Assembly: GCF_900172295.1 (NCBI RefSeq)
Contig: NZ_FWFL01000006.1
Span: 124,001-188,000, forward strand
Direction of reading: 5' to 3'
DNA length: 64,000 bases
DNA from: Roseovarius litorisediminis
Lineage (GTDB): Bacteria > Pseudomonadota > Alphaproteobacteria > Rhodobacterales > Rhodobacteraceae
Positions 27,053 to 34,596 of this stretch are shown in pieces. Both the position numbers and the translations under genes were made by a program. Within the stretch, counting starts at the first letter, position 1. The number at the start of each line of letters is the position of its first letter. Under the pieces are notes generated by a model. That model was not told the DNA's origin. It worked only from the letters and a program-made list of their open reading frames with translations, and did not search any database.

Positions 27053-27078
27053 GGAATAAAACCTTTCCGGCAGCGTTT
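27053..27078 (+). promoter_or_regulatory. Candidate ECF-type promoter of the sigma factor gene
   Basis: GGAAT (27053-27057) and CGTTT (27074-27078) are separated by 16 bases, matching the general alphaproteobacterial ECF pattern GGAA(C/T)-N16-17-CGTT. It lies about 50 bases upstream of the GTG start of the ECF sigma gene, so autoregulation is plausible. A single match by eye, so moderate confidence. Confidence 0.45.
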
Positions 27079-27127
27079 GTCCTATAAGAGCGATTATTTG
27101 CCCGCCGCTATCGACGGAAAATCAAGA

Positions 27128-27655
27128 GTGAGTGAACCTCTACAGATTCAGATCGTCGCCATGTTGCCGCGGCTTCGTGCTTTTGCGCGAAGCCTGGCGC
27201 CGGCCTGGGATCAAGCGGATGATCTTGTGCAGCAAACAGTTGAAAAGGCGCTTCGAAATATGTCCAGTTTTACGCCAGATACCCGTTTGGACAGCTGGCT
27301 GTTCCGTATCATGCGCAACAACTGGATTGACCAGCACCGCGCTGCGCGGCCAACGGTGGACATAGACGATGCTGAGATTTTGCAACCTCTCGTCGGTCAG
27401 GATGGCCCCCGCTCGACTGAGGCAAGGCTGGAATTGCAACGGGTAAGCACCGCAATGAACGAATTGCCAGAAGACCAACGCGCCGTGCTGATGCTGGTTT
27501 GTGTCGAAGGCCATAAATATCGCGAGGCGGCCGAAATGCTTGAAGTGCCCGTTGGAACAATAATGAGCAGACTCGCCCGCGCCCGAGGCAACCTGGCGGA
27601 CAAACTGGGGATCGGACAGATGAGCGCCACTCGCAAAAAGGGAGAGGCGGAATGA
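27128..27655 (+). CDS. ECF-family RNA polymerase sigma factor
   Basis: About 175 residues with a sigma-2 region (LAPAWDQADDLVQQTVEKALRNM...WLFRIMRNNWID) and a sigma-4 helix-turn-helix (MNELPEDQRAVLMLVCVEGHKYREAAEMLEVPVGTIMSRLARAR). I use the GTG at 27128 because it gives the usual length; a longer frame starts at 26960 but adds an atypical N-terminus. The gene overlaps the anti-sigma gene by four bases and is divergent from the protease/Gly-rich/HprK-PqqD operon, which is its most likely target. Confidence 0.87.
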   Translation: MSEPLQIQIVAMLPRLRAFARSLAPAWDQADDLVQQTVEKALRNMSSFTPDTRLDSWLFRIMRNNWIDQHRAARPTVDIDDAEILQPLVGQDGPRSTEARLELQRVSTAMNELPEDQRAVLMLVCVEGHKYREAAEMLEVPVGTIMSRLARARGNLADKLGIGQMSATRKKGEAE

Positions 27656-28359
27656 GTGAAAATGCCAATCAACTTGTGAGTGACGAAATGCTTATGGCCC
27701 ATGCCGACGGTGAACTTAGTGATCACGATACCAAAGCACTTGATGCCCGCATCGCGCGCGATCCCGATTTACAGGCGCGCCACGCCGTTTTTGTGGCTAC
27801 GTCCGAAGCACTACGAACTGCCCTGTCACCGGGGCCTGTCCCTAAAAGATTGATTCAGGCTGTTCAGAATAGTGACATAAAAAGCGGCAAGGCACGCACG
27901 CCACCTTTGAAGGCATCTTTCTGGCCGGTGGCATTGGCTGCAACCCTGGTTGTCGGCGTAGGCTTGGGGTGGGCGTTTCAGGCTGCGATGAAAAAGGGGG
28001 CTTTGACAGGGCTGGCCGAAGCTGAACGAGTCACAGGCACGGTGCAGACTGGTAACTCGCTTGATCTGGCCGATGGCGCACGTCTGAGAGCGATTGGTAC
28101 ATTTGAAACAGCACGTGGGTTGTGCCGGCTGATGTTATTGGCGCCGTCCAGCACAACCAAGACCAGGTTCGTCGCCTGCCGTACAAATACTGATTGGCAA
28201 GTTGCGTTCAGTGTCAGCGAAAGCTCAGAAGACGTCTTTGCCCCAGCATCGGCGGGCTCTGACGAACTGATCGACAGCTTTCTGGATTCGATAAATGCAA
28301 GTCCAGCGCTTTCTTTCGAAGAAGAACGGGAATTGCTGCTCGAAATAAAGGTGAAATAA
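27652..28359 (+). CDS. Transmembrane anti-sigma factor
   Basis: 235 residues. The N-terminal cytoplasmic part (SDEMLMAHADGELSDHD...) resembles anti-sigma domains that hold ECF factors. One transmembrane segment (FWPVALAATLVVGVGLGWAF) leads to a periplasmic C-terminal domain containing two cysteines (GLCRLM, FVACRT). The four-base overlap with the sigma gene is typical of sigma/anti-sigma pairs. The periplasmic part may sense an envelope signal, perhaps one connected to the exported protease. Confidence 0.82.
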   Translation: MSENANQLVSDEMLMAHADGELSDHDTKALDARIARDPDLQARHAVFVATSEALRTALSPGPVPKRLIQAVQNSDIKSGKARTPPLKASFWPVALAATLVVGVGLGWAFQAAMKKGALTGLAEAERVTGTVQTGNSLDLADGARLRAIGTFETARGLCRLMLLAPSSTTKTRFVACRTNTDWQVAFSVSESSEDVFAPASAGSDELIDSFLDSINASPALSFEEERELLLEIKVK

Positions 28360-28486
28360 TACTTTTAGACAGGTAGCTGAACACTAGGCACTGGCCAAAT
28401 CTGTGTCGCACGGGCATGCAGCTTGGGCCTATCGCGGTTTGATGCCGCTCCTTTGATAGCATTTACTGCAACAAAGGAGACGACCT

Positions 28487-28591
28487 ATGGGGCATGGAAG
28501 AACGGACGAGTTCCGTCGCCGGCTGTCGCTTCATTCTATTGCGCGGCCCAATCTCCAACGTTTTCCAACGCAAATTAACATTTTTATTTAA
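28487..28591 (+). mobile_element. Short relic of an IS3-family orfA
   Basis: A frame with a strong AAAGGAG site begins MGHGRTDEFR, the start I remember for an IS3-family OrfA common in Rhodobacteraceae. It then diverges into unrelated residues and stops at 28591. Only about ten codons and the upstream leader appear IS-derived. It is distinct from the relic at 4022. Confidence 0.45.
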
Positions 28592-28595
28592 TTTC

Positions 28596-28610
28596 TGTTG
28601 CTTTATGATG
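28596..28610 (+). promoter_or_regulatory. DeoR-type operator motif, decayed copy
   Basis: TGTTGCTTTATGATG matches the arms of the inverted repeat in front of the intact DeoR gene (33412-33426) at all but two positions. The similarity extends upstream: AACATTTTTAT..., then ATT, then TGTTG, are collinear in both promoters. This suggests duplication of a regulator with its promoter. Confidence 0.55.
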
Positions 28611-28697
28611 GGTATCCGTTCGCTTTTATGGTTATTTGCACTAAATTGCTGAAAGGCACATCAGAAACCCACATGCCAAACGACACCAGCCTCACCC

Positions 28698-29096
28698 ATG
28701 CCGGAATGCAGAACGCTGCCACTGTCGTCGCGCGGCGCCAAGCTCATCAAGCTATTGGCCCGGGCTGGTGGGAGTATGCGCATCCAGTCAATCGCCAAAG
28801 CGCCGGAATTGTCAGAGGTGACCATACAACGCAACGTGCGACGCCTTTCCGTCAAAGCACTGGTCCACAAGGTGCATGGAGGCGTCCTGCTGCAAGACGG
28901 ATCGACCGAACTGAGCTTTACTCAGCGGATGGCGGAAAACCCTGCCCCGAAACAACGCATCGCCGCGCATGTGGCCGCTCTGACCGGCAACAGCGCGCCA
29001 TCGACCGTGGACCTACTGATCACCGACACTCCGCGTCCCGAGGATATCCAGAACACTGCCCAGACATCGGGCACGGAAATCGTCGTTGCGGACTGA
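28698..29096 (+). pseudogene. DeoR-family regulator with most of the sensor domain deleted
   Basis: The frame carries a recognisable DeoR helix-turn-helix (IQSIAKAPELSEVTIQRNVRRLS...LVHKVHGGVLLQDG). It jumps from AAHVAAL directly to the C-terminal signature region (STVDLLITDT...), so roughly 130 residues of the sugar-phosphate-sensor domain are missing. The HTH also has unusual substitutions (TIQRNV for the usual TIRRDL). The frame upstream of 28698 contains further DeoR-like N-terminal sequence in another register. Function is probably lost. It overlaps the phosphatase gene start region. Confidence 0.65.
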
Positions 29097-29112
29097 ACCT
29101 GAAAGACAGACC

Positions 29113-29892
29113 ATGCCAACTCTGACCGACCTGCGCACCCGTCTGGGCAAGGCCCTAGAGATCACCGAAACCGCAAGCCAGATCTCGCTTGCCCATTTTA
29201 ATGGCGCGCTTGAGATTGTCACAAAGGCCGATGCCAGCCCCGTCACGATTGCGGATCAGGAAACCGAACGGTCAATCCGCGACGCATTGCTCAAAGCCTA
29301 TCCCGACGACGGGCTTTTCGGCGAGGAGTACGGCACTGAGGGTCTTGAGAAAGAGACCGTCTGGGTCGTTGATCCTATCGACGGCACCCGCTCCTTCATC
29401 GCAGGTGTACCGCTGTTCGGAATGCTGCTGGCAATGACGCGGGGGCAAAAGCCGCTTCTGGGCATTTGCCGCCTGCCGGCCCTCGGCCAAGTCTACGCAG
29501 CGGCAAGAGGCATGGGCGCCACCCGGAATGGCAGTAGCATTGCAGCGTCCGATTGCAGGACAATCGAAGACGCAATGCTATTCATCAACGAGGGCGAGAA
29601 GATTTATACTGACGCGCCGGCCGTGTTCGACCGGCTCATGCATGCCGGACGGCTCCGGCGTCTCTCATATGATTGTCAGCCTCACGCGCTTGTGGCTGCG
29701 GGCCAGATCGACGCGGTCCTCGACTACGATCTGAAACCTTATGACTTTCTTGCCATGGCACCCATCATCGAAGAGGCCGGCGGTGTGATCACTGATTGGC
29801 ATGGAAAGCCGCTCGACTTTCAATCTGACGGTCGGGTTGTGAGCGCGGCCACGCCGGAACTCCACACCGAGTTGCTTGCCCTGCTGAACTAA
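29113..29892 (+). CDS. Inositol-monophosphatase-family phosphatase
   Basis: 259 residues of the Mg-dependent IMPase/FIG superfamily. Metal-site motifs are present: GLFGEEYG, then WVVDPIDGTRSF, and the C-terminal Asp in the KPYDFLAMAPIIEEAGG region. Members include inositol phosphatases and histidinol-phosphate phosphatases (HisN type). I place the start at 29113 (MPTLTDL); an in-frame ATG at 29086 overlaps the decayed DeoR gene. It faces a choline-kinase-like gene across a terminator, so a kinase and a phosphatase of possibly related substrates sit together. The substrate is unknown. Confidence 0.82.
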   Translation: MPTLTDLRTRLGKALEITETASQISLAHFNGALEIVTKADASPVTIADQETERSIRDALLKAYPDDGLFGEEYGTEGLEKETVWVVDPIDGTRSFIAGVPLFGMLLAMTRGQKPLLGICRLPALGQVYAAARGMGATRNGSSIAASDCRTIEDAMLFINEGEKIYTDAPAVFDRLMHAGRLRRLSYDCQPHALVAAGQIDAVLDYDLKPYDFLAMAPIIEEAGGVITDWHGKPLDFQSDGRVVSAATPELHTELLALLN

Positions 29893-29925
29893 AAAGACGG
29901 GCGTGAGGGATCATCCACACGCCCG
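29891..29925 (-). terminator. Rho-independent terminator for the kinase gene
   Basis: On the minus strand, CGGGCGTG and CACGCCCG (plus coordinates 29898-29905 and 29918-29925) form an 8-bp stem with a 12-nt loop, followed by TCTTTTT. It lies 20 bases after the stop of the gene ending at 29946. On the plus strand it follows the phosphatase stop, so it may act both ways. Confidence 0.8.
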
Positions 29926-29945
29926 CAAGTCGGGGAGAGAGATAG

Positions 29946-30878
29946 TCAGCCTCGGCGCACGGCTTCGACATGGTCGGCAAAGGCCGGGTCCGTCATCAGC
30001 GCCTTGCAGCGCTCGAACCGGTTGATGGCATAGGCCCAGAAATCTTCCGCCGGGTTGTCATCTGCGTGCTGGATCAGGCCCCAGAGTGTCCAAAGCAGGT
30101 CGCACATAGCCTTGTAAATAACAGTTCGCCCAATCTGTTCGTCCGTGGGCGCCTTGCCAAAATAGGCGGTCAGCATCTCGAGATCCTGCGCGTCCGTAAG
30201 CCCTGCCTCGACCGAGAGGTCGCCAAGATCCCACAGCGGGTCGTTCATCCCGGAATATTCGAAATCGACGATCCACATACGGACACCATCGTCGAGGAAG
30301 TTTTCGCACAACGGATCGCATTGGCTAGGCACAAGCGCGCCGGGTTTGTCGGCAAGAAGCTTCTTGATCGGCTCCGCTTCGGCGACCACTCCGGCGTAAC
30401 CTTCGGGCAACTCCGTATCCTTGGTGGACAGCACCTTCAGGTAGTCGTCGATCATCGAAAACAGTTCAAAGCGGAACTTGAAGGGCTCGCCTGCATCGTG
30501 CAGCTGACGCAGTGCGGCACCCGCACGGGCGGGGGCGCCGGATCTTGAATGGAACAGGTCCGGCGTCATCGTGACGATACCCTCGACACAATCGCAAACA
30601 AGGTTGCCGGAGGCCGCATCGTCCCAAAGCACACGGGGCGCAACCCCGGTCTTAGCCGCAACCTTAGTGTTGTGGATTTCGACGGCCCGGTCGATATATT
30701 CCTCGGTGCCATCGCCCGGAATACGCACGATCACGCTGCGCTCCCCGGTTTCGACGCGGTACACGAGGTTCGTCAACCCGCCCAGCCTTTGAACACTCGC
30801 GGTCTCCGGCGTGACATCCGCCAAGCCCTCGACCCTTCGCAGAACGCTCAGAACCCTTTCGATGTTATCCTCTGTCAA
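29946..30878 (-). CDS. Choline/ethanolamine-kinase-like phosphotransferase
   Basis: 310 residues of the choline-kinase/aminoglycoside-phosphotransferase fold. The N-lobe is seen in LGGLTNLVYRVETGERSVIVRIPG, and the catalytic region is SQCDPLCENFLDDG followed by WIVDFEYSG. The His that usually precedes the catalytic Asp (HxD) is Gln here, while Asp, Asn and the DFE metal-binding Asp are kept. It precedes the inositol-phosphatase gene tail-to-tail and follows the FAD/GcvT gene by 27 bases on the same strand. A comparable kinase/demethylase pair exists at 58.7-62.1 kb. Phosphorylation of a methylated amino alcohol is a reasonable guess. Confidence 0.78.
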   Translation of the reverse strand: MTEDNIERVLSVLRRVEGLADVTPETASVQRLGGLTNLVYRVETGERSVIVRIPGDGTEEYIDRAVEIHNTKVAAKTGVAPRVLWDDAASGNLVCDCVEGIVTMTPDLFHSRSGAPARAGAALRQLHDAGEPFKFRFELFSMIDDYLKVLSTKDTELPEGYAGVVAEAEPIKKLLADKPGALVPSQCDPLCENFLDDGVRMWIVDFEYSGMNDPLWDLGDLSVEAGLTDAQDLEMLTAYFGKAPTDEQIGRTVIYKAMCDLLWTLWGLIQHADDNPAEDFWAYAINRFERCKALMTDPAFADHVEAVRRG

Positions 30879-30905
30879 CTTTCGCTACCCCTCTGTTTTT
30901 CCCTT

Positions 30906-33329
30906 TCAGGCCTTCAGCCGGTGATTGGCCGGATCGTAGAGCGGCCCGTCTACTCGGCGGATCGGATGGCGTTCGCCGAACACCTCCAGTTCGAAATCTT
31001 TCTCCCCGTCCAGCGCCGTGGGCAGGTATCCGAGGACGATCGTCTTGCCGACCGTATTGCCGTAACCCGCACTGGAGGCCAGTGACACAACTTCGGTCCC
31101 GCTCAGGATGGTCTCGCCGCCAGTGACGGGCAGCTTGTCATCGCAGGTGAAGGTGCAAAGCCGCTGCTCGGGTCCGTTCGTTTTCTGCTGCTCCAGCACG
31201 GCGCGACCGGTGTAGTCGCCCTTGCTTTTAAAGTGGACACGGAACCCTAGCCCAGCCTCAATCGGCGTGTAATCCGGGGTGATGTCGGCGCTCCAGTAAA
31301 GATAGCCCTTTTCCAGTCGCAGGGACTCGATCGCGCGATAGCCGACGTCGCGGATGCCATTCGCCTGCCCGGCATCCCACAAGCAGTCGTAGACATGCCG
31401 AGCAAATTCGGTCGCCACGTGGAGCTCCCACCCCAGTTCGCCGACATAGCCGATACGCACCGCTTGAACATGGGCTGCGCCTACGATGATGTCTTTCGCT
31501 GTCCCGAAGGGGAAAGCTTCATTTGACAGATCCATCTCGCTAACCGCCTGAAGCACATCGCGGGCCTTCGGACCACAGATGTTGATCACGGCCTTGGCCG
31601 AGGTCATGTCGATCAGGTGCACGGAGGCATCCTTTGGCAGGGCGCGGCGAATCCAGTCACTGTCATGCACACCAAACCCGGATCCTGTGACGATGTAGAA
31701 CCGGTCCTTGCCCAAGCGCGTGATGGTCAGATCGGCCTCAATCCCGCCCGTCGTGTTGCAGAGCTGGGTATAGATGACACTGCCCACGGGCTTGTCCATG
31801 TTGGACACGGCCATGCCCTGTAGCGCCTCAAGTGCCCCCGCCCCGATCAGTTCGAACTTGGCAAAGCTTGACTGGTCGATCAGCGCAACGCCCTCGCGCA
31901 CCACCTTATGTTCTTCCGCGGCGTATTTTTTCCAGCCGGGGTTGATGAAATCAAGCTGATCGACCGGTTCGACCCCTTCCGGCGCAAACCAGAGCGGGCG
32001 CTCCCACCCATTTTTCGAGCCGTAAACGGCGCCATGGCCCTTCAACCGGTCATAAAGCGGGCTTAGGCGCAGATTGCGGGCAGTTTCCGCCTCTTGTCCT
32101 GGATAGCGCATCTTGTAGTGATGCGCATAATGCTCGACCGCACGCGGATACATGAAGGCGCGTGTGGAGTGGTGCGGGCTGAACCGACGCACATCAAGCG
32201 GCCACAGGTCGAGACTGGGGCGGCCTTCGATAATCCACTCTGCAATCATCTCGCCAGCGCCGCCCCCGGCGGCAATGCCATAAAGAAAACCCGTCGACAG
32301 CATCAGGTTGTCCAGTTCCGGCGCCCAGCCCATGACAAAATCGCCATCCGCGGAATAAGGAATCGGGCCGTTGATAACCTGGCGGATACCCACCTCATTA
32401 ACGACCGGTGTTACCTCGCCTGCCAATTCCGCCAGCGGCGCGAAACGATCGAGGTTGTCCGGCAGCAATTGCCGCACGAACTCGCCGGGAATGCCCTTGT
32501 CGCCAAAGGGCAAGGTACCCTCTTCATAGCCACCGATAACCAGTCGCCCGCCCGCGTCTGGCTTGTAGTAGACCAGCCGCTCAGGGTCGCGTAACGTGGG
32601 AAGGCCCTTCACCAATTCCGGATTCGGCAGCGGTTCAGTCACAATATACTGGTGCTCAACAGCACAAGCCGGCACGGTAACGCCCAGCTTCGCTGCAAGT
32701 TCGCGGCTCCACATGCCCGCGGCAAGGATGATGTTCTCGGACTCATAGTCACCCTCGGTTGTCATGACCTTCGTGATACGTCGACCGGTGATCTCGAAAT
32801 CCGTGACTTTCACGCGCTGCCGGATCTGCACACCCCGCTTGCGCGCCCCGGCGGCGATCGCCTGACACAGGCTTGCAGGGTCCACATGGCCGTCAGACGG
32901 GATGAAAGCGGCGCCCTCGATGCCTTTTGCATCGATGTAAGGGAAAAGCTCCTTCGCATCCGCCGGCGTGATAATTTCCATATCAAGCCCGAAACTGCGA
33001 GCCATCGTCGCCAGCCGCTTGGCTTCCAGCAGGCGTTCGCGCGTGGCGGCAAGCCGCAGACTTCCGACTTTCTTCCAGTCGAAGGCCATTCCGGTTTCCG
33101 CTTCAAGAGCATCGTACATCGCGACCGAGCGCTTTAGCATCCGTGTGGTGTTGCGCGACGAGCGCAATTGCCCGACCAACCCAGCCGCGTGCCAGGTGGC
33201 GCCTTCGGTAAGGGACGCCTTCTCAAGAAGTACGATGTCCGTCTCGCCGGACTTGGCCAGATGATAGGCAACGGAGCAACCGATGATCCCGCCTCCGATG
33301 ACAAGGTGTTTCGCCGCGTGCGTCGTCAT
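30906..33329 (-). CDS. Second FAD/GcvT demethylating dehydrogenase
   Basis: 807 residues from the ATG at 33329 (MTTHAAKHLVIGGG), which has a GAAGGGTC site; a longer frame starts 45 bases earlier. FAD domain with GGGIIGCSVAYHL and GATWHAAGL (the flavin-linking His position), then a central domain, then a GcvT domain with FAKFELIGAGAL and YVGELGWELH. It belongs with dimethylglycine and sarcosine dehydrogenases that pass formaldehyde to tetrahydrofolate. Its promoter contains the DeoR operator of 33382-33426, so it is probably controlled by the divergent DeoR gene. The substrate is likely an N-methylated compound. Confidence 0.9.
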   Translation of the reverse strand: MTTHAAKHLVIGGGIIGCSVAYHLAKSGETDIVLLEKASLTEGATWHAAGLVGQLRSSRNTTRMLKRSVAMYDALEAETGMAFDWKKVGSLRLAATRERLLEAKRLATMARSFGLDMEIITPADAKELFPYIDAKGIEGAAFIPSDGHVDPASLCQAIAAGARKRGVQIRQRVKVTDFEITGRRITKVMTTEGDYESENIILAAGMWSRELAAKLGVTVPACAVEHQYIVTEPLPNPELVKGLPTLRDPERLVYYKPDAGGRLVIGGYEEGTLPFGDKGIPGEFVRQLLPDNLDRFAPLAELAGEVTPVVNEVGIRQVINGPIPYSADGDFVMGWAPELDNLMLSTGFLYGIAAGGGAGEMIAEWIIEGRPSLDLWPLDVRRFSPHHSTRAFMYPRAVEHYAHHYKMRYPGQEAETARNLRLSPLYDRLKGHGAVYGSKNGWERPLWFAPEGVEPVDQLDFINPGWKKYAAEEHKVVREGVALIDQSSFAKFELIGAGALEALQGMAVSNMDKPVGSVIYTQLCNTTGGIEADLTITRLGKDRFYIVTGSGFGVHDSDWIRRALPKDASVHLIDMTSAKAVINICGPKARDVLQAVSEMDLSNEAFPFGTAKDIIVGAAHVQAVRIGYVGELGWELHVATEFARHVYDCLWDAGQANGIRDVGYRAIESLRLEKGYLYWSADITPDYTPIEAGLGFRVHFKSKGDYTGRAVLEQQKTNGPEQRLCTFTCDDKLPVTGGETILSGTEVVSLASSAGYGNTVGKTIVLGYLPTALDGEKDFELEVFGERHPIRRVDGPLYDPANHRLKA

Positions 33330-33381
33330 GCCAATCGACCCTTCTGTGACATTGCAATTTTTAGAAATACACACCTCATTT

Positions 33382-33426
33382 CAACATAAAGCAACATTTT
33401 TATACCATTATTGTTGTTTTATGTTG
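33382..33426. promoter_or_regulatory. Inverted-repeat operator between demethylase and DeoR genes
   Basis: CAACATAAAGCAACA (33382-33396) and TGTTGTTTTATGTTG (33412-33426) are inverted copies matching at 14 of 15 positions, with centres 30 bases apart, close to three helical turns. It is the best operator candidate in the window. The divergent DeoR-family gene is the obvious ligand-binding protein. Confidence 0.75.
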
Positions 33427-33484
33427 TTTGCAGGGTCAATTTTCACTCAAATTTTCTCAGAACCCCGCATATACTGAGAGAATC

Positions 33485-34264
33485 ATGTCAAAACACGAGC
33501 ACAACATTCTAAGTACGGTGAATCTGCGCGGTACGATTTCGGTCGCAGAGCTGGCGCGCATTCTCGACGTCTCGGATCAGACGATTCGGCGCATCGTGAA
33601 GCCTCTGGTGGAACGCGGCGAAGTGCGCAAGGTTCACGGCGCGCTGGTCAGTACGCAGAAAGTGACTGACCCACCATTTCTCGCGCGCATGAATGAAAAT
33701 CGCCCAGAAAAAGTTGCGATCGCGAACGCGGTGGCCGCGATGGTAAACGACGGCGGCTCGGTCATGATCGACACCGGTTCAACCTCCGCCTTCGTCGCAC
33801 AGGCGCTTGAGGCAAAGCAGAACCTCACAGTGGTAACGAACTCGGCCTACATAGCGAGCCAGCTTGCGCTGATAGAGGGGAATCGTGTTTTTATGGCCGG
33901 CACTCAGCTGCGCAACCACGACGCCGCCGCCTTTGATCGTGCGGCCTTCGAAGTCATTGGCAGCGTATCAGTTGAACTTGCCATTCTCTCGGCATCGTCA
34001 GTTCATCCTCTTCGCGGGTTCCTCGCGTATGACCAATGTGAAGTCGACATCGCGAAAGCAATGATGGAGGTCTCGGCCAAGACGGTGATGGCGGTGGACC
34101 ACACCAAATTCAACGAAAAAGGCGGGAATGCATCACTACGACTGCCAGATCTCGGGCCTCAAGACATCGTGGTTTGCGACAGGCGTCCTGATAAGGCGTT
34201 CGATAATTTGTTGGACGCACAAAATTTCATCGAGGCAAATCGGTATAGAAAAATTGCCGAATAA
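33485..34264 (+). CDS. DeoR-family transcriptional regulator
   Basis: 259 residues. The helix-turn-helix is VAELARILDVSDQTIRRIVKPL, followed by VHGALV and the sensor domain with IDTGSTSAFVAQAL and the C-terminal DHTKF motif. I start at 33485 (MSKHEHN) with GAGAGAATC upstream, since the extension to 33428 lacks a site. It is divergent from the FAD/GcvT gene, and the inverted repeat between them fits its operator. DeoR regulators commonly sense phosphorylated ligands, which would suit a pathway with a choline-kinase-like step; that is an inference. Confidence 0.9.
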   Translation: MSKHEHNILSTVNLRGTISVAELARILDVSDQTIRRIVKPLVERGEVRKVHGALVSTQKVTDPPFLARMNENRPEKVAIANAVAAMVNDGGSVMIDTGSTSAFVAQALEAKQNLTVVTNSAYIASQLALIEGNRVFMAGTQLRNHDAAAFDRAAFEVIGSVSVELAILSASSVHPLRGFLAYDQCEVDIAKAMMEVSAKTVMAVDHTKFNEKGGNASLRLPDLGPQDIVVCDRRPDKAFDNLLDAQNFIEANRYRKIAE

Positions 34265-34596
34265 TCCTGACTTGGAAGCAGTCAGGCGGATAATCAACCG
34301 TTCGTTTTGTAAAAGCGAAATGGATCAGGTTTAATCATATCCTAACACTACAAATCCACCCTGCCCGCCTCAAGCTGGTCTCTTCTGTCAAGCCCGTAAA
34401 ACGGCACCGGGTTGCGCATGTAAAAGCCAATCAGACTTGGCGGCAACACGTCGCTGATAGCCCATTCGTCTGTACTGGCGATTTCCGCGATACGCGAAGC
34501 AGGGTTTTCAAGGGGTTGTAGTGCGCAGACGTTGCGCTTGCCAGTCGGAAGGCGGTTCGTGGCGCAGGCACACTACAGGTTTTCGATCTGAAACAC
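34265..34596. other. Intergenic region with a stem-loop and a gene remnant
   Basis: Immediately after the DeoR stop, CCTGACT (34266-34272) pairs with AGTCAGG (34280-34286), a 7-bp stem with a 7-nt loop and no clear T-run, probably a weak terminator. The rest is occupied by a minus-strand reading-frame remnant (34348-34572). Nothing else is seen. Confidence 0.5.
34348..34572 (-). pseudogene. Remnant of the C-terminal end of an unidentified gene
   Basis: On the minus strand a 74-codon frame bounded by TAG at both ends reads, in part, LPTGKRNVCALQPLENPASR and LPPSLIGFYMRNPVPFYG, ending ...LEAGRVDL. It has protein-like composition and no start codon near its beginning, so it looks like the 3' end of a gene whose front was lost. 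I do not recognise the family. Confidence 0.4.

Larger units (their letters stand above)
28360..28697. other. Intergenic region with IS relic and decayed DeoR promoter
   Basis: A gap of about 340 bases between the anti-sigma gene and the decayed DeoR gene. It contains the presumed left end of an IS3-type element (from about 28378 to the relic frame at 28487) and the DeoR-type operator motif at 28596-28610. No other gene is supported. Confidence 0.5.

Noticed and set aside
26960..27127. N-terminal extension of the ECF sigma factor
   Set aside because: It would add 56 residues unlike sigma region 1/2 and would include the candidate promoter; the GTG at 27128 gives the normal length.
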